Shown in pieces: positions 35,679-47,216 of a DNA stretch of 64,000 nt. Positions within the stretch are counted from its first letter, which is position 1, and the number at the start of each line of letters is the position of its first letter. Under the pieces are notes generated by a model. That model saw only the letters and a program-made list of their open reading frames with translations. It made no database searches and was not told where the DNA came from. Source of the DNA: Pseudotabrizicola sp. (GTDB lineage: Bacteria; Pseudomonadota; Alphaproteobacteria; Rhodobacterales; Rhodobacteraceae); NCBI RefSeq assembly GCF_030684215.1, contig NZ_JAUXOV010000073.1:1-64000 (forward strand), in the 5' to 3' direction. The position numbers and the translations under genes are program-made.

Positions 35679-36796
35679 GCCCGCACCAGGGCGCAGGTGG
35701 CCAGGGCGGCGATGCCTTCTTCGCGTCCGGTAAAGCCAAGCCGTTCCGAGGTGGTGGCTTTGACGCTGATCTTGTCCATCTCTATTCCCATAATTTGCGA
35801 CAGCGCCGCGCGCATCGCCGTCTGATAAGGTCCGATCTTTGGCCGCTCACACACCAATGTCACGTCACAATTTGCCACCCTGTAGCCGCGCGCGCTGACC
35901 CGGCCCATGGCGTGACGCAAAAAGATGTGGCTTTGTGCGCCTTTCCACTGCGGATCGCTGGGCGGGAAATGAACACCGATGTCACCCTCGGCCAAAGCGC
36001 CATAAATCGCATCGGTCAGAGCATGCATACCGACATCGGCATCGGAATGGCCCAAGAGGGCGCGTTCATGCGGCACCTTGACTCCGCACAGCCAGACGTC
36101 TTCACCATCGGTAAAAGCATGCACGTCATAGCCATTGCCCAGCCGGATATCCATGTTTCTATCCCTCAGGATGCTTGCCGCACGGAAAAAATCCGCAGCA
36201 TAGGTCAGTTTCAGATTGTCTTCTTCGCCTTGCACGATTGCAACCGTGTGCCCGGCCCAGCGCGCGACTTCAACATCATCTGCGGCCCCACCGGGATGGT
36301 TGCGGTGTGCGGCCAGAATGGCGTCAAACCGAAAACCCTGCGGGGTTTGTGCCCGCCACAGACCGTCACGCGGGGCGGTGCCGTCCACCGTGGCCGCGCC
36401 GCGCCACAACGCATCGGTGACAGGCAGGGCAGGGGCTGCTCCGGGGTGATCTTGCAGGGCGGCCAGCACACGGGCGATGATCTGCGCCGATACCAGAGGG
36501 CGCGCACCGTCATGGATCAGTACCTGTGTAACGCCCTGGCCATCCAGCCAGTTCAGCGCGTTACGCACGGATTCCGCCCGTGTTGCACCCCCGTCCACCA
36601 GCGGCAGGCCAAACCCTGCCGCGCGCGCGCGGTCATCGGGGTGGATCACCAGCACCACGCGGTCCACTTGCCCGGCAAAAGCGCGTAGCGTATGGGCCAG
36701 CACAGGCTCTCCCGCCAGATCCTGCCATTGCTTTGGCAGATCGCCCCCGGCACGGATGCCCCGGCCTGCTGCAACGATGATGGCGGCTGTGGTCAT
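35675..36796 (-). CDS. ispDF: Bifunctional IspD/IspF (MEP pathway)
   Basis: The 373-residue protein fuses 2-C-methyl-D-erythritol 4-phosphate cytidylyltransferase ([25 protein letters not shown]) with 2-C-methyl-D-erythritol 2,4-cyclodiphosphate synthase ([28 protein letters not shown], the zinc/metal-binding part, and [14 protein letters not shown]). Such IspDF fusions occur in alphaproteobacteria. The two activities are consecutive but not adjacent steps of isoprenoid synthesis. The ATG at 36796 is preceded by GAGG; a GTG at 36802 is an alternative. It heads the ispDF-pgpA-pncC unit. Confidence 0.95.
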   Translation of the reverse strand: MTTAAIIVAAGRGIRAGGDLPKQWQDLAGEPVLAHTLRAFAGQVDRVVLVIHPDDRARAAGFGLPLVDGGATRAESVRNALNWLDGQGVTQVLIHDGARPLVSAQIIARVLAALQDHPGAAPALPVTDALWRGAATVDGTAPRDGLWRAQTPQGFRFDAILAAHRNHPGGAADDVEVARWAGHTVAIVQGEEDNLKLTYAADFFRAASILRDRNMDIRLGNGYDVHAFTDGEDVWLCGVKVPHERALLGHSDADVGMHALTDAIYGALAEGDIGVHFPPSDPQWKGAQSHIFLRHAMGRVSARGYRVANCDVTLVCERPKIGPYQTAMRAALSQIMGIEMDKISVKATTSERLGFTGREEGIAALATCALVRA

Positions 36797-36971
36797 GGGC
36801 ACCTCTTTCCTCCATTGGTTAAATCAGGGGGAAGACTTGCGCAACCTGCGCAGAAATCACCCCGAGTTGCACAAAAAACAGGCATTGCATGTTTTTCCAC
36901 CGTTTTATTGACCCTCCGCCTTTGTTATCGGCGCAAAAGCAGATTACCTAACCCTCAGGCGCATAAGGAAT

Positions 36972-37985
36972 GTGCAATTGGCTCTCTTGCTCGACACCCT
37001 CGTTATTGATCCTCCGGTGTTGCTTGCCCCTTTGGCTGGCATCACAGATTTGCCGTTCCGCCGAGTTGTTGCCCGGTTCGGGGCTGGTCTGGTCGTGTCC
37101 GAGATGGTCGCCAGCGAAGATGTGGTCAAGGCCCGTCCCTTGGCCCGTGCCAAGGCCGAGCTGGGCTTTGGTGAGGCCGCAACTTCTGTGCAACTGGCGG
37201 GGCGTGATCCGTATTGGATGGCCGAGGCCGCGCGCTATGCCGAAGGGCAGGGCGCGCAGGTCATCGACCTCAACATGGGTTGCCCGGCCAAGCGGGTGAC
37301 GGCGGCGGGTGGCAATGGGGCTTGCGGCTCGGCCCTGATGCGCGAACCGGATCTGGCAGTCGCGCTGATCGCAGCGGTGGTGCGGGCGGTGTCCTTGCCC
37401 GTTACGCTGAAAACCCGGCTGGGTTGGGACCATGACTGCCTGAACGCGCCCGAAATTGCGGCGCGCGCCGAAGCAGAGGGCATCCGCATGATCACCATTC
37501 ATGGCCGCACCCGGAACCAGTTCTACAAAGGCAGCGCCGATTGGGCGGCCATTCGCGCGGTCAAGGATGCAGTGAGCATTCCGGTCATCGCCAATGGCGA
37601 CATTGTGGATACGGCAAGTGCGCAGACGGCGCTGGACCAGTCCGGCGCTGATGGCGTGATGGTCGGGCGCGGCGCACAGGGCGCACCATGGCGGCTGGCC
37701 CAGATTGCACATGCGCTTTACGGCACCCCTGCGCCACAGGTGCCGCAAGGCGCCGCGCTCGCCGATCTGATCACCGAGCATTATGAGGCGCAACTGTCGT
37801 TCTATGGCCGCAGCCTTGGCATCAAGACCGCTCGCAAGCACCTGTCGTGGTATCTGGAGGAGGCGGGCGCTTTGACCCACCGCACCGCGATTGTGACAAG
37901 TGACAATCCTGCACAGGTTATCCGCCTGATCAGCGCCAGCTTTGCCGAACCCGGCTCTAGCATGCTGAACGGGGTCGCTGCATGA
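36972..37985 (+). CDS. dusB: tRNA-dihydrouridine synthase (DusB/NifR3)
   Basis: The 337-residue protein has the Dus FMN-barrel motifs: [40 protein letters not shown] with the catalytic Cys, [20 protein letters not shown] and [13 protein letters not shown]. It starts with GTG at 36972 after AAGGAA. It stands directly before ntrB and overlaps it by 4 bp (ATGA), the nifR3-ntrBC arrangement known from Rhodobacter capsulatus, where nifR3 is a dus gene co-transcribed with ntrBC. Confidence 0.95.
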   Translation: MQLALLLDTLVIDPPVLLAPLAGITDLPFRRVVARFGAGLVVSEMVASEDVVKARPLARAKAELGFGEAATSVQLAGRDPYWMAEAARYAEGQGAQVIDLNMGCPAKRVTAAGGNGACGSALMREPDLAVALIAAVVRAVSLPVTLKTRLGWDHDCLNAPEIAARAEAEGIRMITIHGRTRNQFYKGSADWAAIRAVKDAVSIPVIANGDIVDTASAQTALDQSGADGVMVGRGAQGAPWRLAQIAHALYGTPAPQVPQGAALADLITEHYEAQLSFYGRSLGIKTARKHLSWYLEEAGALTHRTAIVTSDNPAQVIRLISASFAEPGSSMLNGVAA

Positions 37986-39076
37986 CGCCTTATCGCACTC
38001 CTTACCCGGTGCCGGGCGTGATCTGGGCCAGCTTGCCCATCCCCGCGCTTCTGGTCGGTTTGGATGGGCGCATCACCGAGGTAAATCCGGCGGCAGAGAC
38101 ATTTCTGAACGCCTCGTCCCGCAGTCTGATCGGGCAGCCCTGCCTTGATCGCCTGTCGATCGACGCCCCGATGGAAGAGGCGTTTGCCCGCGCCCGCGTC
38201 AACCAGTCCACCATATTCATCAATGATATTGACGTGACGACCGGTGAACGCGCGCCTGTGCAATGCAATGTGCAGGTGGCACCAATGCACGACAATTCCG
38301 ATTATCTGATGCTGCTGATCAGCCCGCGCGACATCGCCGACCGTCTGGGCCGGTCGATGAGTGTGAAATCGGCCGCTAAATCAGCGATCGGCATGGCCGA
38401 AATGCTGGCGCATGAAATCAAGAACCCGCTGGCAGGCATTTCGGGTGCTGCCCAACTGATTTCAATGAACGCCAACGCCGAAGACCGCGAATTGACCGAC
38501 CTGATCGTTGAGGAAACCCGCCGGATCGTCAAATTGCTGGAACAGGTCGAACAGTTCGGCAACCTGCGTCCGCCAGAGCGCCGCGCCGTCAATATCCATG
38601 ATGCGCTGGACCGCGCCCGCAAATCCGCCATGGTGGGTTTTGCCGCCCATATGGAGATTGTCGAGGATTACGACCCCTCGCTGCCCTCAACGCTCGCCGA
38701 CCCTGATCAGTTGATGCAGGTCTTCCTGAACCTGATCAAGAACGCGGCCGAGGCTAGCAAGGGCAAGCCCGGCATCATCAAGCTGCGCACCTTTTACGAC
38801 CTTTCCTTGCGCCTGCGCCGCAAGACCGGCACGCCGTCTGTGCTGCCGCTGACAATCGAGATTATCGACAACGGCCCCGGCATTCCGCCGGAAATCGCCA
38901 CTGACATCTTCGAACCCTTCGTCTCGGGCCGTGAAAACGGCACGGGGCTGGGCCTTGCTTTGGTTTCAAAGATTATTTCCGACCACGAAGGTTGGGTGCA
39001 GGTGGATTCGGTGCCAGGTCGCACCGCTTTTCGCGTGTCCTTGCCCGTGGCCCCCAAGAAAATGGAGAACACCTGA
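37982..39076 (+). CDS. ntrB: Nitrogen-regulation sensor kinase NtrB
   Basis: The 364-residue soluble kinase has an N-terminal PAS domain ([19 protein letters not shown]), a HisKA box with phospho-His in [19 protein letters not shown], and ATPase boxes [17 protein letters not shown] and GTGLGLALV. NtrB phosphorylates NtrC under nitrogen limitation, controlled by PII. It overlaps dusB at its start and ntrC at its end (TGATG), so the three genes are translated as a coupled unit. Confidence 0.95.
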   Translation: MTPYRTPYPVPGVIWASLPIPALLVGLDGRITEVNPAAETFLNASSRSLIGQPCLDRLSIDAPMEEAFARARVNQSTIFINDIDVTTGERAPVQCNVQVAPMHDNSDYLMLLISPRDIADRLGRSMSVKSAAKSAIGMAEMLAHEIKNPLAGISGAAQLISMNANAEDRELTDLIVEETRRIVKLLEQVEQFGNLRPPERRAVNIHDALDRARKSAMVGFAAHMEIVEDYDPSLPSTLADPDQLMQVFLNLIKNAAEASKGKPGIIKLRTFYDLSLRLRRKTGTPSVLPLTIEIIDNGPGIPPEIATDIFEPFVSGRENGTGLGLALVSKIISDHEGWVQVDSVPGRTAFRVSLPVAPKKMENT

Positions 39077-40443
39077 TGGACGGCACTGTTCTGGTAGCAG
39101 ATGACGACCGCACGATCCGCACCGTGCTGACCCAAGCCCTCACACGGGCCGGGTGCAAGGTACATGCAACATCCAGCCTGATGACGCTGATGCGTTGGGT
39201 CGAAGAGGGCAAGGGCGATCTGGTGATCTCGGATGTCATCATGCCCGACGGCAACGGCCTTGATGCGCTGCCCCGCATTGGCAAGATGCGCCCCGGCCTT
39301 CCTGTTATTGTGATTTCGGCACAAAACACCATCATGACCGCAATTCAGGCCGCAGAGGCCGAGGCCTATGATTACCTGCCCAAGCCGTTCGATCTGCCCG
39401 ATCTGATGAAGCGTTCGGCCCGCGCGCTGGAACAAAAGCGCCGTGCGCCCAAAATGCCGGTGCAGCCGATCAAAGACCCCGGTGACGACCTGCCGCTGGT
39501 GGGGCGCACGCCAGCCATGCAGGCGCTGTACCGCCTGGTCGCGCGTGTGATGAACACCGATCTAGCGGTGCTGGTCACTGGCGAGTCGGGCACCGGCAAA
39601 AGCCTGATCGCCCGCGCGATCCATGATTTTTCCGACCGCCGCACCCAGCAGTTTGTGGTGGCGCAAGCGGGGGATTTGCAGGGCATGGATGGCCCGTCAT
39701 CGCTTCTGGCCCGTGCCAAGGGTGGCAGTCTGGTCTTTGACGAAGTGGCCGATTACGATGACGACACGCAGGCCCGCATTGTGCGGATGATGGATCTGAT
39801 GGGTGACGGCGCGCCGCGCATCATGGCCACCAGTCAGGTGGATCTGTCCGCGCGGATGGAGGCGGGGGCTTTCCGTCAGGATCTTTACTACCGCCTGTCA
39901 GGTGTGACCCTGCATGTGCCGTCCTTGCGTGAGCGGGTTGATGACATCCCCTTGCTGGCTGACCATTTCCTCACCCGAGGCGAGCGTGACATGGGTGCGA
40001 TCCGGCGGCTGTCGCATGAGGCGCGCGAATTGGTGCGCGGCTATTCATGGCCCGGCAATGTGCGCCAGCTGGAGAATACGCTGCGCCGGTTGATGGTCAC
40101 CTCGTCCGAGGCCGAGATCAGCCGCTCGGAAGTCGAATCGGTGCTGGGCAATCAGCCGGTGATGGAGCCGTTGAAGGGCGGGGGCGAGAATGAAAAGCTG
40201 TCGGCCTCTGTTGCGCGACATTTGAAACGATATTTTGATCTGCACGGCGGACAACTGCCGCCAAACGGCGTTTACCAGAGGATTCTGCGCGAAGTGGAGA
40301 TGCCACTTATAGAAATCGCCCTGGATGCTACGGCGGGAAATCAGGCAAAATGTGCTGATCTGCTTGGCATCAACCGCAATACCTTGCGCAAGAAGATCAC
40401 CGACCTCGATATCCGCGTGACACGGAGGCGCAAGCTGATGTAA
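39076..40443 (+). CDS. ntrC: Nitrogen-regulation response regulator NtrC lacking the GAFTGA loop
   Basis: The 455-residue protein has a receiver domain (Asp53 in VISDVIMPD, Lys102 in YLPKPF) and an AAA+ domain with Walker A GESGTGKS (168-175) and Walker [11 protein letters not shown]. It ends with a Fis-type helix-turn-helix ([20 protein letters not shown]). Between the Walker motifs the sigma-54 contact loop (normally GAFTGA) is absent; the segment runs [17 protein letters not shown]. capsulatus NtrC has the same deletion and activates the sigma-70 holoenzyme. The ATG at 39076 overlaps the ntrB stop. Confidence 0.93.
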   Translation: MDGTVLVADDDRTIRTVLTQALTRAGCKVHATSSLMTLMRWVEEGKGDLVISDVIMPDGNGLDALPRIGKMRPGLPVIVISAQNTIMTAIQAAEAEAYDYLPKPFDLPDLMKRSARALEQKRRAPKMPVQPIKDPGDDLPLVGRTPAMQALYRLVARVMNTDLAVLVTGESGTGKSLIARAIHDFSDRRTQQFVVAQAGDLQGMDGPSSLLARAKGGSLVFDEVADYDDDTQARIVRMMDLMGDGAPRIMATSQVDLSARMEAGAFRQDLYYRLSGVTLHVPSLRERVDDIPLLADHFLTRGERDMGAIRRLSHEARELVRGYSWPGNVRQLENTLRRLMVTSSEAEISRSEVESVLGNQPVMEPLKGGGENEKLSASVARHLKRYFDLHGGQLPPNGVYQRILREVEMPLIEIALDATAGNQAKCADLLGINRNTLRKKITDLDIRVTRRRKLM

Positions 40444-40548
40444 AACCGCAACATCAAGCGTGTCGCTGCCGCCCCATGGCGGAAAGGGCACCAGATGTGG
40501 CGGAACGGGCACGCGAAAGCTGTGCCTGTATGAGGGGGTATACGCTAG

Positions 40549-42810
40549 GTGCAGCGCGCGTTGGGATCAGCGGCCTGGGAAAGGCTGTCTCGGTTGCGCA
40601 GGCAACGCCGGGTACAGACGGCCACGACGTTCGGGCTGGTGTTCCTTGGCCCCGTCCTTGCGGTCTTCACCTTTCTGACATTGGGGCCGTTCAGCCAAGG
40701 GTCAAACAGCCCGGCGCTGCGGCTCGTGCTGCTGGCCGACCTTGTCTACATTCTGGTGGTTGCCGCGCTTGTGCTGGCGCGGGTCGCCAAGCTGGTGGCA
40801 GACCGTCGCAGCCAGTCGGCAGGGTCGCGTCTGCACCTGCGACTGTCAGGCGTGTTCGCGCTTGTGGCGCTGGTGCCCACCGTGCTTGTGGCGGTGTTTG
40901 CCGTGCTGACCGTCAACATCGGGCTTGAGGGCTGGTTTTCCGACCGCGTGCGCTCGGTGGTGGGCACGTCTTTGTCGGCGGCGCAGGCCTATGACCGCCA
41001 AAGCCGCGATGACCTGATCGAAGACGCAACTAGCCTTGCCGCCTATCTGAACGTGGCCAAGCAATCGACCTTTTTCCTGCCTGATGATGGCTTGCGACCC
41101 TTGCTGTCGCAGGGGCAGGCCGCCGTGCAGCGCGGGTTGAAAGAGGCGTTCTTGATCGACGGCAGCGGCACGCTTCTGACGCGCGGGCAGCGGTCTTATC
41201 TGTTCGATTTTGAGACCCCGCCGCTTGCGGCGCTGGTGCGCGCCCGGACGGAAGGCCCGCAGCTGATCGAAGACTGGGATAACGATGAATTCCGTGCCGT
41301 TGTCGCGCTTGATGCCTTTGTTGACCGCTATCTTTACGTCAGCCGCACGGTGGATGGTCAGTTGTTGTCCTTGCTGGACTCCACGCGCGAAACGGTGCGA
41401 CTGTATAACCAGCTGGAATCGGACCGCGGGCGGGTCTTGTTCAACTTTGGTCTGATTTATCTTGGCTTTGCGATCATCCTGATCCTTGCCGCGACCTGGC
41501 TTGGTCTGTGGTTTGCCGAACGTCTGTCGAAACCCGTGGGCCGTCTTGCCGGGGCGGCGCAGCGGGTGGGCGGGGGCGATCTGGATGTTCAGGTCAAGGA
41601 AGAGCCGGGCGATGACGAAATTGCCATGTTGGGACGTTTGTTCAACCAGATGACCCGTCAGCTGAAAGGCCAGCGTGAAGCATTGATGGACGGGCACCGC
41701 CAGACCGAACGCCGCCGCAGGCTGTTCGATTCCGTTCTGTCCAACGTCACCGCCGGGGTGATCGGGCTTAACTCGGACGGCCAGATTGATTTTGTGAACC
41801 GCGCCAGCGAGCGATTGCTGGATATGGCCAATGGCGTTGAAGATCTGGCGCTTGAAGATGCCGTGCCGGAATTTGCCCCGCTGTTTGAGCGTCTGCGTGA
41901 AAGCAATTCCTCGGCCGTGCAGGAGGAGGTGCGGTTGACGCGCAAGGGTAAGCTGGAAAGCCTGCTTGTGCGGATGAGCGTGCGGCGCAGCGATACCGGG
42001 CGGCTGGAAGGCTATGTGGTGGCTTTCGACGATGTGACCGAACTGGTCAGCGCGCAGCGTCTGGCGGCTTGGGGCGATGTTGCCCGCCGCATCGCGCATG
42101 AGATCAAGAACCCGCTGACCCCGATTGCGCTATCGGCCGAACGGATCAAGCGCAAGTTCCGCGATCAGGTGAACGAGCCCGCTGATCTGGAGCAGTATAC
42201 CGATGTTATTGTAAGGCAAACCAATGACTTGCGGCGCATTGTTGATGAATTCTCCAAATTCGCCCGCATGCCCGAACCGGATCGGCGCGAAACTGACCTG
42301 ACCCGTCTGTTGCGCGATGCACTGACCCTGCAGGAAAGCGGCCAACCGACCGTGACCTTCCGCTCGGAGGTTCCCGATACGGCGCAGATCATGGAACTGG
42401 ACGCCACCATGATCACCCAAGCCTTGACAAACTTGATCAAGAACGCCGGAGAAGCTATTGAAACCTTGCAGGAAAAAGACGATCCTGCCGGGTTGGTTCC
42501 TGAAATCCGGGTTCAGATGGAGCCGGATGATGACGGTGTCACGATCCGCATATCTGATAATGGTATTGGCCTGCCGCCAGACCGCGCGCGACTGTTTGAA
42601 CCCTATGTCACGACCCGCGAAAAGGGCACCGGGCTGGGGCTGCCGATCGTGAAGAAAATCATTGAAGAACACGGCGGCACATTGGCGCTGCTGGATGCAC
42701 CGATTTTTGAAGGAAATGCCCATGCGGGTGCCATGGCAGAAATCCGTCTGCCACGGCTCACACGCAAACGGGCGCGCAACAACATGACCGCACAGGGTCA
42801 GGGAGGCTGA
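40549..42810 (+). CDS. ntrY: Sensor histidine kinase NtrY
   Basis: The 753-residue protein has N-terminal membrane helices (about residues 25-110, including LVLLADLVYILVVAALVLARV and the FALVALVPTVLVAVFAVLTV segment), a periplasmic part, a further helix at about 300-320, a HAMP segment (LSKPVGRLAGAAQRV), a PAS domain and a HisKA box ([21 protein letters not shown]). ATPase boxes are NLIKNAGEA and GTGLGLPIV. NtrY with NtrX controls nitrogen and redox/respiratory genes in alphaproteobacteria. It starts with GTG at 40549; an in-frame TAG ends one base before that codon, so no earlier start is possible. Confidence 0.94.
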   Translation: MQRALGSAAWERLSRLRRQRRVQTATTFGLVFLGPVLAVFTFLTLGPFSQGSNSPALRLVLLADLVYILVVAALVLARVAKLVADRRSQSAGSRLHLRLSGVFALVALVPTVLVAVFAVLTVNIGLEGWFSDRVRSVVGTSLSAAQAYDRQSRDDLIEDATSLAAYLNVAKQSTFFLPDDGLRPLLSQGQAAVQRGLKEAFLIDGSGTLLTRGQRSYLFDFETPPLAALVRARTEGPQLIEDWDNDEFRAVVALDAFVDRYLYVSRTVDGQLLSLLDSTRETVRLYNQLESDRGRVLFNFGLIYLGFAIILILAATWLGLWFAERLSKPVGRLAGAAQRVGGGDLDVQVKEEPGDDEIAMLGRLFNQMTRQLKGQREALMDGHRQTERRRRLFDSVLSNVTAGVIGLNSDGQIDFVNRASERLLDMANGVEDLALEDAVPEFAPLFERLRESNSSAVQEEVRLTRKGKLESLLVRMSVRRSDTGRLEGYVVAFDDVTELVSAQRLAAWGDVARRIAHEIKNPLTPIALSAERIKRKFRDQVNEPADLEQYTDVIVRQTNDLRRIVDEFSKFARMPEPDRRETDLTRLLRDALTLQESGQPTVTFRSEVPDTAQIMELDATMITQALTNLIKNAGEAIETLQEKDDPAGLVPEIRVQMEPDDDGVTIRISDNGIGLPPDRARLFEPYVTTREKGTGLGLPIVKKIIEEHGGTLALLDAPIFEGNAHAGAMAEIRLPRLTRKRARNNMTAQGQGG

Positions 42811-42811
42811 A

Positions 42812-44224
42812 ATGAGCATTTTGATTGTAGATGACGAAAAAGACATTCGTGAACTTATCGGAGATATTCTGAAGGACGAAGGCTATGCCATTCGCCTTGC
42901 AGGAAATTCCGATGATGCGATGGCCGAGATCAACGCCGATCCGCCCAGTCTGATGATCCTAGACATCTGGCTGAAAGACAGCCGGATGGACGGGATCGAC
43001 ATTCTGAAAACCGTCAAACGCGATAACCCCGATGTGCCGGTGGTCATCATCTCGGGGCATGGCAACATTGAAATCGCGGTCGCAGCGATCAAGCAAGGTG
43101 CCTACGACTTCATCGAAAAGCCGTTCAACATTGATCAGCTGATGGTCGTGGTCAGCCGCGCCATGGAGACCAGTCGTCTGCGCCGCGAGAATGCCGACCT
43201 GCGCCGGCGTGAGGTCACAAGCTCGGAAATGCTTGGATCAAGCCCCGCTTTCCGCGCGCTGAAGGCGCAGTTGGAAAAGGTTACAAAGTCAAATGGACGC
43301 GTGATGCTGACCGGGCCTTCCGGCAGTGGCAAGGAAATGGCGGCGCGGTTTGTGCATTCCAATTCCAACCGCGCCTCTGCGCCCTTTGTGTCGGTGTCAT
43401 CCGCCACGGTGGAGCCGGACCGCATGGAAGAGGTGCTGTTCGGCCGTGAAACCACCGAACGTGGTATTGAAAAAGGCCTTCTGGAACAGGCGCATGGCGG
43501 CGTCGTCTACTTTGACGAAGTGGCCGATATGCCGCTTGGCACGCAGTCAAAAATTCTGCGTGTGCTGACCGAGCAGCAATTCTCCCGCGCGGGCGGCTCT
43601 GACAAGGTGCGGGTTGATCTGCGGGTTGTGTCCTCTACCACGCGGGATCTGCGGGCGGAAATTGCGGCGGGACGCTTCCGGCAAGAACTGTATGACCGAC
43701 TGAACGTGGTGCCGATCCCGGTACCCAGCCTTGAGGAACGGCGCGAGGATATTCCCGAACTGACCCGCCATTTCATCGACCTGTTTCACCGGACCCAAGG
43801 CCTGCCCCTACGCCAGTTGACCCAAGAGGCAGAGGCAATGCTGCAAACCACGGCGTGGCCCGGCAACGTGCGCCAGTTGCGCAATGTGATCGAACGCGTG
43901 CTGATCCTTGGGGAACCCTCGGGACCGATTGAGGCAACCGAACTGCCAGGGCAAGAAGCGGTGGTTGAGGGCAACGGTCGGCTGGTTCTGGGGGGCGCGA
44001 TGGCGACGCTGCCGCTGCGCGAGGCGCGCGAGGTGTTTGAGCGTGAATATCTGCTGACCCAGATCAACCGTTTTGGCGGCAATATCAGCCGCACCGCAAA
44101 TTTTGTGGGCATGGAACGCTCGGCGCTGCACCGCAAGCTGAAATCGCTGGGCGTAGTCACCACGTCGAAATCGGGCGGGCGGTCGGCGCATTTTGATGAT
44201 GTCGAGGACGAAGATGAGGGCTGA
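42812..44224 (+). CDS. ntrX: NtrX response regulator, AAA+ without GAFTGA
   Basis: The 470-residue protein has a receiver domain (VDDEKDIRELIGDIL, acceptor Asp in LMILDIWLKDSRMDG, Lys in DFIEKPF), an AAA+ core (Walker A TGPSGSGKE, Walker B GVVYFDEVADM) and a Fis-type helix-turn-helix (GGNISRTANFVGMERSALHRKL). Between the Walker motifs it reads MEEVLFGRETTERGIEKG, so the sigma-54-contacting GAFTGA loop is missing, as known for NtrX proteins; it probably acts without sigma-54. ntrX begins one base after the ntrY stop. Confidence 0.94.
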   Translation: MSILIVDDEKDIRELIGDILKDEGYAIRLAGNSDDAMAEINADPPSLMILDIWLKDSRMDGIDILKTVKRDNPDVPVVIISGHGNIEIAVAAIKQGAYDFIEKPFNIDQLMVVVSRAMETSRLRRENADLRRREVTSSEMLGSSPAFRALKAQLEKVTKSNGRVMLTGPSGSGKEMAARFVHSNSNRASAPFVSVSSATVEPDRMEEVLFGRETTERGIEKGLLEQAHGGVVYFDEVADMPLGTQSKILRVLTEQQFSRAGGSDKVRVDLRVVSSTTRDLRAEIAAGRFRQELYDRLNVVPIPVPSLEERREDIPELTRHFIDLFHRTQGLPLRQLTQEAEAMLQTTAWPGNVRQLRNVIERVLILGEPSGPIEATELPGQEAVVEGNGRLVLGGAMATLPLREAREVFEREYLLTQINRFGGNISRTANFVGMERSALHRKLKSLGVVTTSKSGGRSAHFDDVEDEDEG

Positions 44225-44313
44225 ACCCGCCGACATTGACCCTGATGCCGCCTTCTGCGATGCAGAGGCGGTATGGCAGGGTTTCTGAGCCTTGTGCCAA
44301 CTGAGGGGCTGAT

Positions 44314-45690
44314 ATGAAGGTCATCATTTGTGGCGCGGGTCAGGTCGGCTGGCAAATTGCGCGGCAGTTGTCGAGTGAACGCAACGATGTGACCGTGGTG
44401 GATGTCAACCCAGATCTGGTGCGTCGTGCGACAGATACGCTGGATGTTCAGGGGGTTGCGGGCTTTGCCTCATACCCCGATGTGCTGGAACGGGCCGGCG
44501 CGCGTGACGCCGATCTGATCATTGCGGCCACCCATTCCGACGAGGTGAACATGGTCACCTGTCAGGTTGCGCATTCGGTGTTTTCCATCCCACGCAAGAT
44601 TGCCCGTCTGCGCGCACAAAGCTATCTGAATGCGATCTATTCCGACCTGTACCGCCGCGAACATCTGCCGATTGATGTGGTGATCAGCCCCGAGCGCGAG
44701 GTGGCCGAGGCGGCTTTGCAGCGGCTGGCGGCACCCTCAACTTTTGATACCGAAAGCTTCATGCTGGGCCGGGCGCAGCTGTTGGGCATTGCTTTGGATG
44801 ATGATTGCCCGGTCTTGAACACACCTTTGCGGCAGTTGAACGATCTGTTTTCCACCCTGCGCGCCATTGTTGTCGGCGTGCGGCGTGAGGGGCGGCTGTT
44901 TTCGCCCGATCCCGGCGATCAGCTGTTTGTGGGCGATCAGATCTACGTTTTCACCCATTCCGAAGACGTGAACCGGACGCTGGAAATCTTTGGAAAGAAA
45001 ACCAAAAAGCAGGAACGCATTGTCATTATCGGAGGCGGCAATGTCGGCCTTGGGGTGGCCCTTGCGCTAGAGGCGCGCAGCGATCGGGTGCGCGCCAAGA
45101 TCATTGAAAAGTCGCGCCCGGTGGCCGAACGCGCCGCCGACAGTCTGGAGCGGACCATAGTTCTGCACGGCGACGGCATGGATATGGATATCTTGCTGGA
45201 AGCCGCCATTGACCGCGCCGATGCGGTGCTGGCCGTGACCGATGACGACAAGACCAACCTGCTGGTCGCGGTGCGTGCCAAACAGGCCGGCTGCAGCATG
45301 GCGATTGCGCTGGTCAACGATCCTACGCTTGCGCCAATGATGGGGCCGTTGGATATTGACGCCTATATCAACCCTCGCGCCACCACTGTCAGTTCTATCC
45401 TGCGCCACATCCGCCATGGCCGGGTGCGCGCGGTCTATTCCATCGGTGACGCCGAGGCCGAGATGATCGAGGCACAGATCCTGTCCACCAGTTCACTGTC
45501 GGGCAAGATGATCCGCGAGATCGACTTTCCCGAAGGTGTGCTGGTGGGGGGCGTGATGAAGGGCGACAAGCTTATGAAGCCCACCGCCGATTTGCGGCTG
45601 GAGGCAGGCGATATCATTGCACTGTTCGTGATGGCCTCTGATGTGCGGGAGGTGGAGCGTCTGCTGCAGGTCTCCATCGACTTTTTCTGA
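44314..45690 (+). CDS. trkA: Trk potassium uptake regulatory protein TrkA
   Basis: The 458-residue cytoplasmic protein has two RCK_N NAD-binding domains (IICGAGQVGWQIARQL at the start and IIGGGNVGLGVALAL in the middle), each followed by an RCK_C part. It gates the TrkH channel. Its stop overlaps the start of trkH (TGATG), so the two are translationally coupled. The ntrYX genes precede it at 89 bp, the conserved alphaproteobacterial order. Confidence 0.95.
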   Translation: MKVIICGAGQVGWQIARQLSSERNDVTVVDVNPDLVRRATDTLDVQGVAGFASYPDVLERAGARDADLIIAATHSDEVNMVTCQVAHSVFSIPRKIARLRAQSYLNAIYSDLYRREHLPIDVVISPEREVAEAALQRLAAPSTFDTESFMLGRAQLLGIALDDDCPVLNTPLRQLNDLFSTLRAIVVGVRREGRLFSPDPGDQLFVGDQIYVFTHSEDVNRTLEIFGKKTKKQERIVIIGGGNVGLGVALALEARSDRVRAKIIEKSRPVAERAADSLERTIVLHGDGMDMDILLEAAIDRADAVLAVTDDDKTNLLVAVRAKQAGCSMAIALVNDPTLAPMMGPLDIDAYINPRATTVSSILRHIRHGRVRAVYSIGDAEAEMIEAQILSTSSLSGKMIREIDFPEGVLVGGVMKGDKLMKPTADLRLEAGDIIALFVMASDVREVERLLQVSIDFF

Positions 45691-47216
45691 TGGTTTTTCG
45701 CGAACGGCTGCTGGCGACCCCGCTGCTGGTCATCTTGTCGGCCTTGTCGGGTCTGGCGATGTTTCTGCCTGCCCTTCATGCCACCCTGACCAGCCTGCAC
45801 CGGGTGGCGCAGGCTTTCTTTTACTCGGGCATTCTGGTGCTGATCGTGACCGCGATGGTCTGGATTGCCACCTCAAACTGGCGGCCGCGCAATGTGGCAC
45901 GCAGTCAGCTGGCGTCTTTGGTCGGGGCCTATGCGCTGATGCCGGTGATCTTCGCGATTCCTGTAACGCAGGCGGTGCCTGACACCAGTTTTGTGAATGC
46001 GTGGTTCGAGATGGTGTCCAGCTTTACCACCACCGGGGCCACGCTTTACGACACGCCGGGCCGACTGGCGCCATCCTTGCATCTGTGGCGGGCCACAGTG
46101 GGCTGGCTGGGGGGGCTGTTCATTCTGGTGGCCGCCACTGCGATTCTAGCGCCCATGAACCTTGGTGGGGTAGAGGTGATGTCGGGGCGCTCGCCGGGGC
46201 GGGGGGCTGACGGGCTCAGCCAGATCACCCGCGTGGCAGACCCGTCGCAGCGATTCCTGCGCTATACGCTTTTGCTATTCCCGATCTATTCCGGCCTGAC
46301 GTTGCTTTTGTGGCTGTTGTTGATGATCGCCGGCGAGGTCAACATTCTGGCGCTGATTCACGCCATGGGCACGATGTCTACTTCTGGGATCGGGATGACG
46401 GGTGATCTGAGCGGGTTGAGCACCGGGCTGTGGGGTGAGGCACTGATCGTACTGTTCCTGATGCTGGCGATCACGCGGCGGTTTTTGCCGGGGGCGCAGT
46501 TTGCCCTGATGCGTGGCCCGATGCGCCGCGACCCCGAGGTGCGTCTGGCCAGTGTCCTGATCGCGACCACTACGGCGGTTTTGTTCTTTCGCCACTTCAT
46601 CGGCGCGATCGAGGTTGCGGCGACCGATGACACCGCTTCGGCGTTTCGCGCGTTGTGGGGCACGTTTTTCATGGTGGTCAGCTTTCTGACCACCACAGGC
46701 TATGCGTCAGGGGAATGGGCGGCGGCGCGCAGTTGGTCCGGTCTGGCCAGCCCCGGCCTTGTGCTGCTGGGTCTGGCGATCATCGGAGGAGGGGTTGCGA
46801 CCACGGCGGGCGGGGTCAAGCTCTTGCGGGTCTATGCCCTGTTCAGGCACGGCGAGCGCGAGCTGGAAAAGCTGATCCACCCGTCCTCGATTGGCGGGCA
46901 GGGGGCGCAGGCGCGGCAATTGCGGCGTGAAGGAGCCTATTTTGCCTGGCTTTTCTTTATGCTGTTTGCGCTGTCTATTGCGGTCAGCACGGCGGCGCTG
47001 TCGCTGATGGGGTTGCAGTTCGAAGATGCGCTGGTGCTGACGCTGGCCGCACTGTCGACCACGGGTCAACTGGCCGATCTGGCCGGGGCCGCGCCGATCC
47101 GCTATGCCGAACTTGCGACCACGGCCAAGGCCTTTCTGGCCATCGTGATGGTCGTCGGACGGCTGGAGACATTGGCGCTTTTGGCGCTTTTGGCCCCCTC
47201 GAGTTGGCAACGCTGA
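45690..47216 (+). CDS. trkH: Trk potassium transporter membrane subunit TrkH
   Basis: The 508-residue protein has about ten to twelve hydrophobic segments and four selectivity-filter-like P loops: [13 protein letters not shown] [34 protein letters not shown] and [10 protein letters not shown]. These are the four pseudo-repeats of TrkH/KtrB K+ channels. It pairs with TrkA directly upstream. The start overlaps the trkA stop codon. Hfq follows after 139 bp. Confidence 0.95.
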   Translation: MVFRERLLATPLLVILSALSGLAMFLPALHATLTSLHRVAQAFFYSGILVLIVTAMVWIATSNWRPRNVARSQLASLVGAYALMPVIFAIPVTQAVPDTSFVNAWFEMVSSFTTTGATLYDTPGRLAPSLHLWRATVGWLGGLFILVAATAILAPMNLGGVEVMSGRSPGRGADGLSQITRVADPSQRFLRYTLLLFPIYSGLTLLLWLLLMIAGEVNILALIHAMGTMSTSGIGMTGDLSGLSTGLWGEALIVLFLMLAITRRFLPGAQFALMRGPMRRDPEVRLASVLIATTTAVLFFRHFIGAIEVAATDDTASAFRALWGTFFMVVSFLTTTGYASGEWAAARSWSGLASPGLVLLGLAIIGGGVATTAGGVKLLRVYALFRHGERELEKLIHPSSIGGQGAQARQLRREGAYFAWLFFMLFALSIAVSTAALSLMGLQFEDALVLTLAALSTTGQLADLAGAAPIRYAELATTAKAFLAIVMVVGRLETLALLALLAPSSWQR

